Source: Yponomeuta sedellus
Taxonomy: Eukaryota > Arthropoda > Insecta > Lepidoptera > Yponomeutidae
NCBI GenBank assembly: GCA_934045075.1
Contig: OW203727.1
Location: 14,423,501 to 14,487,500, forward strand
DNA length: 64,000 nt
Reading direction: 5' to 3'
Shown here: in pieces, positions 10,625-22,205 of the stretch
How the letters are laid out: each line of letters starts with the position of its first letter
Position numbering within the stretch: the first letter of the stretch is position 1
The notes under the pieces: model-generated
What the model was told of the DNA's origin: nothing
Seen by the model: only the letters and a program-made list of their open reading frames with translations
Databases searched by the model: none
Position numbers and translations under genes: made by a program

Positions 10625-10870
10625 ATCGCAATACAACACGCTAACGGTAAAGGAACACATGGTGAGGAAGCCCGCGGCTTGGTTGGTTCTGCACGTATTG
10701 GCTAGTTTTTCCTGTGGGCTAGGCCATCCCGTGGGATGGTGTGAAATGGTATAGGTGCTACATCATCTTATACATTGTACCAGGCACTGCAGCGTCCAGG
10801 TGGTCCCTTCACCAATATATCGTGAGTGAAGATGCCACTAGACGCTGTATAAAGCATCTCACTACGTAGA
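10625..10870 (+). repeat. Interspersed repeat, copy 1
   Basis: It shares order and sequence with 24420-24680 (TTCCTGTGG, GGTGGTCCCTTCACC, GTGAGTGAAG). Its opening GCTAACGGTAAAGGAA also recurs at 26090-26275 and 28150-28325. There is no ORF. Confidence 0.6.
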
Positions 10871-13444
10871 TGCAGATGCCAATGTTTTTATTGTCAAACG
10901 AAACATTAAATACAAAGTAACTCTAAACAGTGCACGGAGATAACATTACTAATCGACATTGAAACAAAGAAATAGGCTTCTTTGTTCTTTTTTAGAACAC
11001 TGACAGAGGTGACGCTAAAGATTTGACACACACTAATGAGCTGCAATGCAGAGTTCAAATGAAACTGTCAATGAAATTTAGATACCGACGATCACCAATT
11101 TAGTGTTATTGGAATGCTAGGATATCGGGGACTTAAAGACAATTCAGTTCACTCATATTACTATGCTATTCCTCACTGTCTCACGAACCGAACTAATTGA
11201 AACCACTGTAACACGAATAAAATCAAATTCTCACACTCAATTCCCATAGTTCACACTAAATATAAAAGTTGCATCAGCAAGACATAGTAGGTCCCTCGCG
11301 GTGAGGTAACTGAGTTGTTGACTCGATACGGTAACCTTCAATGGCGAATGTCAATAGCGGAATATTGAAGACTGTGTGAGCGCAACACTAATGATTGATT
11401 TTGAAGCGCACGATTGGCCACTAAATTCCTTGGCTAATGCATAAGCGAAAAGGAAGATAAAACCGGTCCAGTGCGTGTTGAGCCACGCGAATTGTAGGGT
11501 TCCGTAAAACTTTACAGAACTAACAACTACAAAGTAATTTTCAATGACCTACTAAGCCGTGATAGTTTTCCATTTAACTTCTTTAATGCTACTGATTTTA
11601 TTCACATTTCAACAATTAAACGTTTAGCCAGGAGAGAGGGGAAGCCCACTTTAAGAAAAAAATGCGCTTAAAAATTAATTTGTTGCAAAAGTATCCCTAA
11701 ATAAAAAATAGTTTTCCAACTATAACTTGGATATCCCACACTATGGAGCAAATCAGAAAAAAACATTACTCATCTAGGGAAGGTACCCGAGATACAGATA
11801 TTTTTTTTGTTTTATTCTATCGTTTTGTCGGCGTAATATGTATAATTATCTAGTACTCGTGCTAATCGTCTTTCTGCTAAGCCGCGGACGGGCGGATGGA
11901 CTGAAATAAAATATATAAAAAATTGTAGCGAACCTTGGCCTCTGCCTACCCCCCTGGGATAGGGTCGTGAGTTTGTTAATAAATCTCTGTACACAGAAAT
12001 GTTTGAATGTTGTTATGCAATTAGCTTAAACGGTTGAACGCATTTAAATAAACTATTTCACACAGATAAACAATAACCAGGATTAAATGTAGGATACCTC
12101 TAACAAAAGTCACGGGCACAGGAGCATGATTATTTCACTAAGCAAATTGCAGTTTGCATTAAATAGATTGTGCAGAAAATATTACGCAGGCGTAAGACAA
12201 ATCATTATCAAAGTCACATTTATCAGCTATCAAAATGCATTAAATTCTTGTATACACAGCGCACTTCCAAACTAAAATTAAAGAACTGCGATTAAGCGAT
12301 ATAAGTAGTATAGAAGAGTTGAGCCGAACGCCTATGTCACGTGTGGGTGGGGTGTTTACTAACACGCACTTCGTCACTCTGCTTTAAACGTTGGATTTAT
12401 AAAACTGTTGTGCACTTGTCATAACGAGAAGGTCAGATAGACCGCTATAATTAAAAGCCATCTCACCCATTTTTACCTCTTACTTTTTTACCCTTGTTTT
12501 ATTCCTTTTTTATGCAAGCTGCACTTTTAAAAAAAACATACAATAAACAAATCATTATTGGTCCTTCTTTTATTCATTAGTGACAGGCCACAAAGGATAT
12601 ATTTCCAACTACAAAGCCCATTTGAATTTGATTATTATTATTATTTATTCATTTAAATTGCATAACATTACAGTGAAAACCTTTGCGTTAAGCAATTCAT
12701 ACATACAAAGTATAAACAAGTATTTTAGGCAATTCGTTAGTTACAACATCAATGATATATAGATATATAGATACTGCTGGCCTCATTTGAACGATTCTTC
12801 TGTAAAACTTAGTATGCAGTAGTCGTGTGACGTTCCCATTAAGTTTAAGTTATGACAAGCGAACACACTGGCATGTGCTAATAGAGCAGAGTTATGGCAT
12901 TTCAAACTGAATCCTCTTCATTTTAAGGCGCGCACTGCCACCAATTGTCTGGGTTTTGTCGTGATTTCACAACTTCCCTAAATTGGAGACAGAACTAGCA
13001 ATAATTTCCTTATAAGGAACAAGTTAACAGTCGGTTTCACCTGTTCTTTGTTCAATGTTGGTCGAAAAGGCCATTTGTTATCCAAGTTGTTGGCTAGCTA
13101 CCGTTATCAAAGCGACTGACGCATACCGCAGTATTTCTAACATTTAGCATTAGTTTATTTTTATGTATATGAGACTCGTCTCTATATAAACAAGATACGG
13201 CAGCCTAATAAGCAGAAGAGGAACACGTGCCTCACTTTATCAGCATTTCAATAATCGTTTATGAAAATAAATCACGCCCTTCAGAAGCTCCGAATTAGTC
13301 CACTTGGATCAATCCAGCCTTAATCGGTCGCTGTTGGGAAAGCAAAGTCGTAAAGCATTGGGTGTCGCTTACAAAAATTCATAAATAAATTAATACGTTC
13401 ATTCTTATACAACGGGTCAGATTGCCGCAAACCTTTTGCGGGTT
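10871..13444. other. cindr intron, 2.6 kb, no gene seen
   Basis: AT-rich DNA in the 4.7-kb intron between the SH3-C exon and the next exon. 11930-11985 is an RTE terminal fragment (CTCTGCCTACCCCCCTGGGA). The rest has only short frame noise. Confidence 0.5.
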
Positions 13445-13640
13445 GCAATTATTTATCCTGAGTTAGTTTATCGCGAGCTGAACTACCCGGTATGTAGCCC
13501 CGAGTTTGTCGGTTAGACGCGGCCATGGACTCTTGCAACGCTCCTTCTTGGTCAGCATCTCGACAACTTCCTCCTTACACCCTCGAAGTCTCAAGGGAGC
13601 GAACTGAAGCACAAGTCCGACGTCAGTCCCATTGATTAAA
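13445..13640 (-). pseudogene. Probable relic of the cindr SH3-C exon
   Basis: The plus-strand bases GCGAGCTGAACTACCCGGTATG and later GACGCGGCC align in order with the 3' border and body of the real exon (14260-14420). On the minus strand the frame reads KEEVVEMLTKKE where the exon has EGEVVTVLSKE. The alignment needs several gaps, the WW block is lost and no intact SH3 can be read. I judge it a decayed duplicate, not an alternative exon. Confidence 0.5.
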
Positions 13641-13796
13641 CATTCGTTATCGTTCGCAGTCGTTCACTTAATTAGCTATTTTTTATTCTTTTTTTAGACT
13701 CGTTCAGTCATTGTTCAATTCTGAGTAAACCTTTCTTATTCTCATTAATTCATTCATTAATACACAGCGTGTCGGATTCGCGGCATTTCAAATTTC

Positions 13797-14226
13797 TTCT
13801 TCTTCAGGCTATATTATGTAGTCCACTGCTGGACATAGCCCTCCCCTAATGAGCGCCAAAGCGCCCTGTCTTCAGCTTGCCGCATCCAGCATCTGCCTGC
13901 AGTTTTTCGCAAATCGTCATCCCACCTGGTCGGAGGGCGTCCTACACTACGTTTGCCGAGTCGCGGTCTCCATTCCAGAACACGCTTACTCCAACGGTTG
14001 TCGGTTCTTCGCGAGATATGGCCAGCCCACTGCCACTTCAGCTCGCTAATTCTCTAAGCTATGTCGATAACTTTGGTTCTCTGTCGCATGCATTCGTTGC
14101 GAATCCTATCCTTCAGAGGAACTCCGAGCATAGCTCTCTCCATAGCTCGCTGAGCGACTTTGAACTGGTGGACCAGCCCTTTCGTGAGTGTCCATGTCTC
14201 GGCTCCGTAGGTCATCACAGGTAGGT
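13797..14226 (-). mobile_element. 5'-truncated RTE LINE with target duplication
   Basis: The minus strand encodes the last part of an RTE-clade reverse transcriptase (RAMERAMLGV-like start, RIRNECMRQRTKVID, ISELKWQWAG, GRPPTRWDDDLRK-like core) with frameshifts. It ends in a (TTC)n tail seen on the plus strand at 13797. The 13-bp direct repeat CATTTCAAATTTC lies on both sides (13784-13796 and 14227-14239), so it inserted by target-primed reverse transcription. It separates the SH3-C exon from its relic. Confidence 0.85.
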
Positions 14227-14278
14227 CATTTCAAATTTCCCATTATTTATTCCGAGTTTGTATGCGAGCTGCACTCAC

Positions 14279-14458
14279 CCGGTATGAGCTGCACGAAGTT
14301 GTCCGGAAAGAGGCCGACGCGGCCGTGCAGCTCGCCGCGCCACCAGCCGCGGTCAGGCGCCTCCTTCGACAGCACCGTCACCACCTCGCCCTCGGCCAGA
14401 GTCAGCTCGTCGTCGTTCACCGCCGTATAGGGAAACAGGACCCGGCACAGCTCCTTCA
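14279..14458 (-). CDS. cindr: cindr exon: SH3-C domain
   Basis: The acceptor ends ctaaacag and the donor is gtgagt. Two bases finish a Val codon, 59 codons follow and one base is left over. The exon encodes a complete SH3 domain: CRVLFPYTAVNDDELTL, EGEVVTVLSKE, RGWWRGEL, GRVGLFPDNFVQLIP. The spacing and the DRGWWRGEL/PDNFV strands match the third SH3 of CIN85/CD2AP. A 5'-truncated RTE fragment sits only 53 bp past the donor, and a diverged copy of this exon lies beyond it at 13445-13640. Confidence 0.93.
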
Positions 14459-14954
14459 CTGTTTAGGGAAGAATTGAGACAAAGATAGTATGTTTTGTGG
14501 GACTTTGGTTATTGAAATTTAAGAATGGTTTATAACAAAATAAAATCCAAACTAACTTAAAAAAACGACAATTGGCATAGTACAGGTGGATTATAATTGA
14601 TAGATGGACTGGTCAAACGTGACACTCTATTGTATCTATTATATCTAAAGTAGCTACCGCAATACATACAAAAACAGTTAACTCTCCAGATTTCGTAAAG
14701 TTAGCATCCCGCCGAGTTTACAAAGTACCTCTGCCGTCTATTCGTACAACATTTGCCAGACGTTTTCCCCCATTTTCTTCTATACATGTATATAACCAAA
14801 TTTATGCCCACAAATGCCCACACATTAATAACATCAAAAATCTTCCTACAAGCAAAGCTAAACGAGCAATAGATGCTTGGCTCCAAGATATGGACTACCA
14901 AACAACTGAAGAGATTCTTAATGCTTGTGTTTATAGAAAAATACTATCTCTCTT
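14459..14954. other. cindr intron, no gene seen
   Basis: AT-rich sequence upstream (in cindr sense) of the SH3-C exon. The minus-strand frame at 14701-14901 has no recognisable domain or splice support. Confidence 0.5.
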
Positions 14955-14994
14955 TCACACACACACACCCTCTCACACACACACACACACCCTC

Positions 14995-15069
<75 letters not shown>

Positions 15070-15075
15070 CTCACA
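14955..15075. repeat. (CA)n microsatellite
   Basis: About 120 bp of CA dinucleotides with a few CCTC interruptions. The longest pure run is about 33 units. Confidence 0.97.
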
Positions 15076-16340
15076 CCCACGCCATACATTTTTTACACAT
15101 AATTATATATTTTCTTAAGATGTATATTCAAACCTAGCCTAAGAGTTGTTTTTGTTTTCCCTAAGATCTCATTATATAGATTGTATAACTTTTTTCATAG
15201 CGTTACCGAACCAATCGACAATTATTTTAGAAAGTTTATTCTGGTCTCTGCGATACAGACCTAAAGTCTAGTGCAGATACCGCAAGTATTGTAAACATGC
15301 AACATCTTTTTAGCAAATAAAATATCTTTATCTTTATTGACGACGCTAGGTTTATCTTTGAGGTGTGACGGAAATAAAAACTACTCTAGATAAGTTTTTA
15401 ATTTGAGACATGGAGCGACAAAGCTATTCAATAAGGGCTGTTTAGAAACAAATAAGTTCACACGACCACTCTATATCTTTCTTTCTCATTAATATTTGCC
15501 ACTTTGAACAGCACTGAATCGCAAATACTCTTTGCCATAAAATAACTATATTGTACAAACCGGTTAAAACTCGATTACAACTAAACTTCATAAGGAAATG
15601 GTTAAGACATACCTACAGGACACCCAAAAAACACTTTTGTCGTACGGATGAGTGTGAAGGGTAATGTGTCGTCATTGGAAATCTGATTTATTTTTAATTA
15701 AAAGCTTTAATCACCATTTTTATGCACTTTTAATGCACTAATATGAACTATATTTCTTCACTGATAAAGTAATTTATCGCTGCAAACAACTAAACAGTTG
15801 ACACAGTACAGAATTAGTCACTTCACTGGTTAATGCCGCATCACGAAATAAAACTAAATGATTAGAGGACTTCCCGGGACCGTTGCGCAACACTGGACTT
15901 GATCAGCGAATAAACCACAATTCACACTTGTTAAACTAATATTATCATTATCAATGTGGCGCGACTTTATTTGTCAGCATGGCCAATGGTAATGTGCTTA
16001 GTAGACGAGAATATTATATTGTACAACATAAGTTCTATTCCGTGACCTGATGTCATACTGTGACATCACGCGGTGGAATAGAAATACTGCAATAAATTTG
16101 AATTACATCATAATAATCCACTATGGCCTGGCTGGAAAGCTTGTTTTATGCATCTAGGACGAATACGTAGATGCAAACGCGGAATCGTCAAAATTAGAAT
16201 GAGTTATGTGAAACTACTAATTATACTCGTCTAGTTGTGTCTCCTTTAGTTTTAACGAAACAAAAGTCGGTTAGCATCTACTAGAATTTATTTTTTTAGC
16301 GGACGAAGTGTCGGGTGGTATCTTCTTTGCACAGATTCCC
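15076..16340. other. cindr intron, no gene seen
   Basis: AT-rich unique-looking DNA. I see no coding exon or recognised repeat. Confidence 0.45.
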
Positions 16341-16498
16341 ACTCACAGAACATAAAAAAAGAGTAGAAGTCGTAAGTGGGCGGTGCCCGCGTGCCTCACA
16401 TTAGCAATGTATTGCCTATGCGTAGTCGGTGACAGTTTTGTTTACTTCAGTTGCCGTGAGCTTCTAGTAAAGAAAAAAATGGTGAAAACACGATTAAA

Positions 16499-16583
16499 AT
16501 GCCTTGTTGTGCTGTGTTAGAGAGCAAAAGTAAAAGCTGGGCACTAAAATATACCGATCATGCCGTAATATTTCATCGGTAAG
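16499..16583 (+). pseudogene. THAP-domain first-exon relic
   Basis: An ATG opens a 28-residue frame starting MPCCAVLESKSKS and ending DHAVIFHR just before a gtaaga donor. THAP zinc-finger proteins and P-element-like transposases begin the same way (Met-Pro, a CxxxxC pair, then FHRFP across a first intron). Here the second zinc-binding Cys is replaced by Ser, so the finger would not form. It lies antisense in a cindr intron and is probably transposon debris. Confidence 0.5.
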
Positions 16584-16903
16584 ACGTATTTCATTGTATT
16601 TTTAATTAAATTTGTAATGACATGAGCACAGAAACCAATCCGAAAATGAAAGAGTGAAACCACCTTTATTTACTGGTTAGTAAAGTTAAATTTTCATCGA
16701 AGAAAGTGTACCTTCTCTAGAAATTTCTGTCATAATTTGAATTCTACTCAATTACGGATGGGGGCACACATGATAAAAATCTATCGATAATTGTCTATGA
16801 CTTAGTAGTCCTACATACTTAATGGTACTTAGGTATCGTAAATTACAATTCGTCTAAGTAGGTAAAATAATTGTTGTTATTTTATACCTACTTCCTAAGT
16901 GCC

Positions 16904-16998
16904 TTTTCACATGCACCCGGTCGCCGTTCGGTCGCCGGGCCGGGTAAAGTAGTAACGTATGAGCTCCGGTCGCCGGCTGGTCGTTCTGCATGTGAAAA
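16904..16998. mobile_element. Tiny TIR element (about 95 bp)
   Basis: TTTTCACATGCA begins it and the exact complement TGCATGTGAAAA ends it. The inside is unusually GC-rich (CGGTCGCCG repeated three times) in AT-rich DNA. Too small to encode anything; it looks like a MITE. Confidence 0.55.
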
Positions 16999-17514
16999 CT
17001 GTCATTGGAGCTCATTCATTACTACTTTTCATACAAGATATGACATGAGCACATATATCGTGATATAGTTTTTTTTCACCAGTTTATCAGTGACTGAAAT
17101 ATCTAAGAAACTATCGAAGTAATTTTCATCTTACCCCTTTGACAACAGAAAACCGAGGCAATGTTACAACAACCCTCTCGGAATCAAAACAATTTGGAAG
17201 TGAGTTTTCGTTTAGTTTTCTAAGGAACCGGATACGAAATTAAAATGGATGGCAGCGACAGGAAGGCAAAATGAACACAATATATTCTAAGCATTTTCAT
17301 GAACACTTCATAAACACTAAAAAATGGCGGAAGGTGGCACTTATGTGATGCAGCAAGACCAGAAAAAATGTGCTTCACTTCCAGGTTAGACTCTTGTGTA
17401 TAAATTAAATATATTAGTACCATCGTCAATAAAATTAGTATTATCGTATGAAACATGGCGTACAGATAGACAAAGATCTGAATTGAGTCGTAGAATACAT
17501 TTCCCGTTTTATAA

Positions 17515-17562
17515 TTTCTAACGCCCGCGAAGCAGCGGGTTGAAGCTAGTTTTAAATAAGAG
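17515..17562 (+). mobile_element. Helitron-like 3' end
   Basis: The hairpin-like GCCCGCGAAGCAGCGGGTT followed by GAAGCTAGTT matches the CTAG-T terminus of lepidopteran Helitrons. The matching 5' end was not located. Confidence 0.5.
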
Positions 17563-18308
17563 ATAACATTTTAAAATATGAAATCTACCACATTGTTTTA
17601 TTTGTGCGTCTATGTACCCTATTAGTGTTCTTTTTTAATACAGTTGCTCAAAAAGTGGCGTATTACACGGACATATAGCATGCGGGATGTGGGCTATTAA
17701 ACACTCGTGCTTTTTTTACCTTTCCCGCACTCGTGCGTTTTTTTTCCCAACTGTCAAAATAATGTCTATTAAAAAGAAAAACCAACCATGAAGTTTTTAC
17801 TAAAAAAATCATAGAAGTTTTTATGAGCTACTAATTTGTTTCAATATCAGATTTAATGATTTGATTGAATGAGTTAAGTTAGGTTTCATTTCATTTCATC
17901 TCATTAAATTTCATTTTCATTTCATATCAATAAAAAAATTCTTCTGAAGACTTGGCTGTATGGGCATAGTTCCCTTTGCCTTCTAGAATGGGTGAAGAAA
18001 AAAAATCTCTGCTTATATTTTTTTACGGTTGCCGCCATTTTCTAAATATTTTTTTTTATTAAATTGCTTATTTTTTTCGCAACTGTATTAAAATTAGTCG
18101 TTCAGTACACGTGCGGAACCGTCATTGCAACTTTTCGAAACTCTTTGCAATGACAGCCTTTCCGCACTTGTAATGAAATATATTGCACAAAAGATAATGT
18201 AGAAAAGATGCATTTTCTACCAGTCAACCCGGAGGCAAAAAAGAAATAGCTAAAAATACTTCTAAGTACCAGTATTCATATTCGGCCGTTAATGTGTGAA
18301 CTGTTTGT

Positions 18309-18355
18309 ACGAGTATAATTTGTCGATAGGTTCCCTATCGACAAACTAGAACTCG
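18309..18355. repeat. Inverted repeat hairpin
   Basis: TTTGTCGATAGG pairs perfectly with CCTATCGACAAA around a 3-bp loop. Weaker outer complementarity follows (CGAGT with ACTCG). Confidence 0.8.
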
Positions 18356-18804
18356 CATTGTCCCATCCCAAACTGAGAATGTACTTGTTTTTCAATTTTG
18401 AACTTTCTGTCTTACTTGGTAAAAGTTCTTTTCGGTCCGACGCGGCGGTAGTTCCATCTAGTGTAGAGTAGCGTTACTACAAAATGTCAACCTTAATTTC
18501 ATCATTGTCATTTGACTTTGATCATTGTTAACATTACAAAAAGGTGCATATTTTAATTGAAACTTTTATGATGTACACCTTTTCGGCATTGACTTTATTT
18601 ACCAATGGCAGGTTGGCATTCGTAGTGTGCGTTTGGTTTGTAAGTATCAGTTTGGTTACACTGGTTTTCGTACTAATGTGTCATGTCGCTACTTCTACTC
18701 TTTTTTTATGTTCTGTGTTCCCACTACTGACGGCATAAGTTCTCGCTAGCTTCCAACTTAGCCCAGCTCATGCTTGGCTCTCCTGGGCTGTGGATATCAC
18801 ATCA

Positions 18805-18960
18805 CACTAATATTATAAAGGCATAAGTTTGTGAGTATGTATGTTTGTTACTTCTTCACGTATAAACGGCTGGAGCGATTTTAATAAAATTTGGTATGGG
18901 GTTAGCTGACACCCTGGATTAACACCTGTTTTACCTGAGCGTGACAATATACTCGTAAAA
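18805..18960 (+). repeat. Dispersed Helitron-type repeat fragment
   Basis: The segment starting CTAATATTATAAAGGCATAAG with GCGATTTTAATAAAATTTGG is a common lepidopteran repeat opening. A sister opening is at 30275-30330. There is no ORF. Confidence 0.4.
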
Positions 18961-19427
18961 ATATTTGTGTACGTTTTTGATGTTCTATTTTATTGTTTTT
19001 AAGCGTATGCAAAAATGTAATCAATGTTTGAAACGTGTTCTGTTTGTCCTTTTTCTTTTCTTGTATGCATGTAATAATTTTCCTTTATGTTTATTTGATG
19101 TTCATGTATGCCTATGTTATGTTTTAAAGTATTGTGCTGTTAAATAAATGTTTTATCTATCTACCTACTGCGGGAAAACATCTTATTCCCATGGTAATAT
19201 CGAAAAACCGCGGCTTAAATGGCGGGGCACAAACAGTTATTGATATCCTCGCTATTGGTCGTAAAGAATTGTCGAAATCTGTTGAGATAGTTATGAGAGG
19301 ACACAATAAAAAAGCATAACGTAGAACGTCCTTTTTTTAAGTAGGTTAAAAAAGGAAAAAAGGAATATTACAGTATTTCGTAGTGTTTCGCCAAGCCCAC
19401 AAAAAAGGGAAATATTTGTATTCTCAC

Positions 19428-19560
19428 CGGGTTTGGGCGGCAAGGCAGGTGCGGGCTCGAAGGGAGGCGCTGGCGCCGGGGGGTCCAGCATCACGACGAA
19501 GTTTGAGGGGAACACACCGACGCGACCCTGCCGCCGGCCCTGCCACCAGCCCTCTTCCAC
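19428..19560 (-). CDS. cindr: cindr exon: C-terminal half of SH3-B and Pro-rich linker
   Basis: The acceptor tacttgcag gives a phase-0 start and the donor gtgaga follows 44 codons plus one base. It continues SH3-B with VEEGWWQGRRQGRVGVFPSN and FVVML, then a Pro/Ala-rich linker ending LPPKP. Joined to the previous exon it makes a canonical SH3 domain with the Trp pair and PSNFV. The open frame continuing past the donor on the genomic strand is intron. Confidence 0.92.
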
Positions 19561-20090
19561 CTGCAAGTACCAATATTCTATTAGATCTGCATTCCACTCC
19601 TTCGCACATTTTAACAGTTCCGTACCGAAAGGATACTAACGGGACTTATTACTATGAATTCGACGTCTGTCATTCTAACCTAAAGAGCTTTATCTCTTGA
19701 AAAGTAATAAGTGGGAAACGGACATATTTTATGACGTTATTGTGGCGAATTGCCGGTTATGTACGTACTCACATTCATGTACATATTTCCAGTAGTATTA
19801 CTCACTAATTACCATATCGCACTTGTAATGATCTAAGTAAGTTGAGTCGGATAGGTCAGTGTACGCAAAGTGAGTGCCGCGGCATTTATTGGAAATTAGA
19901 AATTACTACCAGTTATGTCAAAAGTTGTATTTTTTAGCGGAAAAGCAATTTTGTACTACGTTATTTATCGGTTCTAAATTTTAATGCCTAGAACCTAATT
20001 CACGTTTTTTTTAATTGTATTTAACACAATATACGAATAGAGACACGTGCCCCAGCAATGGTGTAATACAAGGGTTTTTATAATACATAC

Positions 20091-20790
20091 ATACATAACC
20101 TCACGGCTGTAAACCAGAGGGGTAGGAGAACGGTAGCAGAGACCAGGGACTGCCACTTGCCACGATCCTGACAGATCACCTTCGCTTCATCAACGTTCAT
20201 AAGTCGTTGCATGCACGCACGCCGGTTCCGAGTACTTTTTATCTTCCCCTTTGCTAATACACTCCCTATTTGGTCAATGTATGTCCGCCTGGGACGTCCC
20301 TTACCAGCCCTTCCACTCACTTTCGCAATATATATTGTTTCGTCAATCTTTCTTTCTTCTTCTCTCCACATGTCCAAACAAACGCAACATTCCTTTCTCA
20401 ATTCTAGTCACTTCATCCTCTTTCAGTCACAACGTTCTCTAATCAGACTATTGCGTATCCTGTCATTCAAAGTGACACTACACATACTTCTCAAGGACCT
20501 CATTTCTACTGCATTAATTCTACTTATTGCTTCTTTTGCCACACCCAAGTCTCGCTATCACACATAAGTGTTGGGACCAGCACACCATTATGAATAGCCA
20601 ATCTAGCATCTTTTGCAGATGTTTCGGCTGCACACAATGGAGTGCAAGGCACCGTTTGCACAATTTCCCGCTTTTACTCTTTTTTTTTATCACCTTCACA
20701 CTTTCCATCCCTCGTAAACAGGCTCCCCAAATAGACAAATTCTTTTAGTTGTTCCACTCTTTCGCCTCTAATCGTTATCTTGCACTCAGT
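20091..20790 (-). pseudogene. RTE-like LINE 3' portion (RT C-terminus)
   Basis: The minus strand encodes the long C-terminal region of an RTE reverse transcriptase in several frames: a GACLRG(M) strand, AIHNGVL-like, MRSLRSMC-like, VVTRIEKGML-like, then FGHVERM-like, GRAGKGRPRRTYIDQIGSVL, AKGKIKSTRNRRACMQRLMN and VDEAKVICQDRGKWQSL. Proteins of this kind are often mis-annotated as craniofacial development protein 2-like. Frameshifts and the missing catalytic half make it inactive. It lies 531 bp upstream (cindr sense) of the SH3-B2 exon, in that exon's intron. Confidence 0.8.
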
Positions 20791-21810
20791 CATTTAGTTG
20801 GTTGCTATAATAATACAAAGTAATAGAATTTTTCCCCATTAAATGGCTTTTACTGTCAGTAAAAACAATAGTATTTAATACTGGTATACCTCAGAAAATT
20901 CCTGATATCGGATCCCTGGGATAGACAAACGTTTGTATTAGAACCTCGCGAACTTCGTGGAGTCAGAGTGTATACTGCTTGCTTTAAGTAAAGCGAGAGT
21001 ACAAATTCTATCAATCTTATCATCTATGAATGGCCCTATACACGTGCCGGTTGTAGGCATATTCTTTCTCACGGCAACCCTATTGGGTCACTCTCACGCT
21101 ATTCTATTAATGTGAAATTCATACAAAAGCTACATAAGTAATTAAAACTGTAGTGGCAAAACAATGCAGCAGGAATTCCCTTCCGTATATTAACTAAATG
21201 ACGTGTTATTTCATGACCACATTACCAAATCACGACTTTCCTGTTCAATATCTCATTCATCAGGGTGAATGAGATATTGAACATCTTTAGCGGGTTTTCC
21301 TACAATTATAGATCAGGATTGACCCCGATAGCATAAGCTCTTATGAGTGATGGTTTGTTTTTCTATCCTACACCATGGTGTGGGGTGTAGTTGGATTGGT
21401 CATTTAAAATATTGTGACATTTTTAGAAAACACATTTTTCCATTTAGGGGTTTTCGAAACATTAACCTCCAAAACGCAAATTGCTGTTAGAGTAGGGCGT
21501 CCCCACCCAGTCTCTAACCGTTTTGACGGCTAAACTGTAGAAACGTGAAGAAATTTAGAGCAATATAATCGAACTTAAAAGGAAACCTATCAGAACTTCA
21601 GGCTTTACATGTTAATGAGTAATAAGCGAACAACTTAAAAAAGAAAAACTTCGTACAAATTCCATTGAAATTGCTTTGATTAATTTGTAATTATTTTCAC
21701 GAGTACCTAATGTAGGGCACTGTAGAAAAAGGGGTCTCGCGCGCGGGTTAGTTTCATATTACCGGTGCATGGGGTTCCCTCAGAATACTACACCATTAAT
21801 GTTGCCTCAC
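20791..21810. other. cindr intron, no gene seen
   Basis: Unique-looking intron between the two halves of SH3-B. 21243-21282 is a perfect hairpin listed separately. The rest carries no supported feature. Confidence 0.5.
21243..21282. repeat. Perfect 17-bp hairpin
   Basis: GTTCAATATCTCATTCA pairs exactly with TGAATGAGATATTGAAC around a 6-bp loop. Confidence 0.9.
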
Positions 21811-21916
21811 CTCTGCAAGCACTTCGAGAACGTCACCGACGTTCAACGGCAGCTCGTCCGGGTTAGCGGGCTGGTAGCTGAAGACCGCCCTGCAGCGGCC
21901 CTGTACTCCGCCAGGC
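21811..21916 (-). CDS. cindr: cindr exon: N-terminal half of SH3-B
   Basis: This 106-base exon runs from an acceptor ending ctctgcag to the donor gtgagg. One base completes the Arg codon left by exon A, then 35 codons end in phase 0. It supplies CRAVFSYQ, the RT loop NPDELPL and GDVLEVLAE. That is the first half of an SH3 domain, whose second half is the exon at 19428-19560. The plus-strand frame covering the same bases is only a shadow. Confidence 0.9.
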
Positions 21917-21954
21917 CTGCAGAGACAAAGAAAAGACAATTTGTAAGTTCAAGA

Positions 21955-22205
21955 TTTTTTTTACGTAGTCTCTATGTCACTATCTTTGTGTCCCGTTGCT
22001 GGGCAAAGGCCTCCCCAATTCTGTCCAGAGTTTTCAGTCCTGGGTCACCGGCAGATGTTGGTCGAGATCATCTCTCCACCGTCTCCTAGGCCGGCCTCGA
22101 CTTCGAAGTGAAGATGGGCCGGTTATGTCAGTCGTATGCATCCGAATAGGTGGGCGAAACGCGCCACCGAGTGGTGCCACACGACGGACATCGAAGTCCA
22201 GTTCA
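21955..22205 (-). pseudogene. RTE-like LINE C-terminal fragment
   Basis: The minus strand encodes GRPRRRW-like and GEAFAQQRD-like residues typical of the last 80 residues of RTE reverse transcriptases. The same end (GGCAAAGGCCTCCCC inverted) appears in the duplicated unit at 60884-61103. It starts 39 bp upstream (cindr sense) of the SH3-B1 exon. Confidence 0.6.

Noticed and set aside
14873..15118. Thr-His repeat proteins
   Set aside because: Translation of the (CA)n microsatellite.
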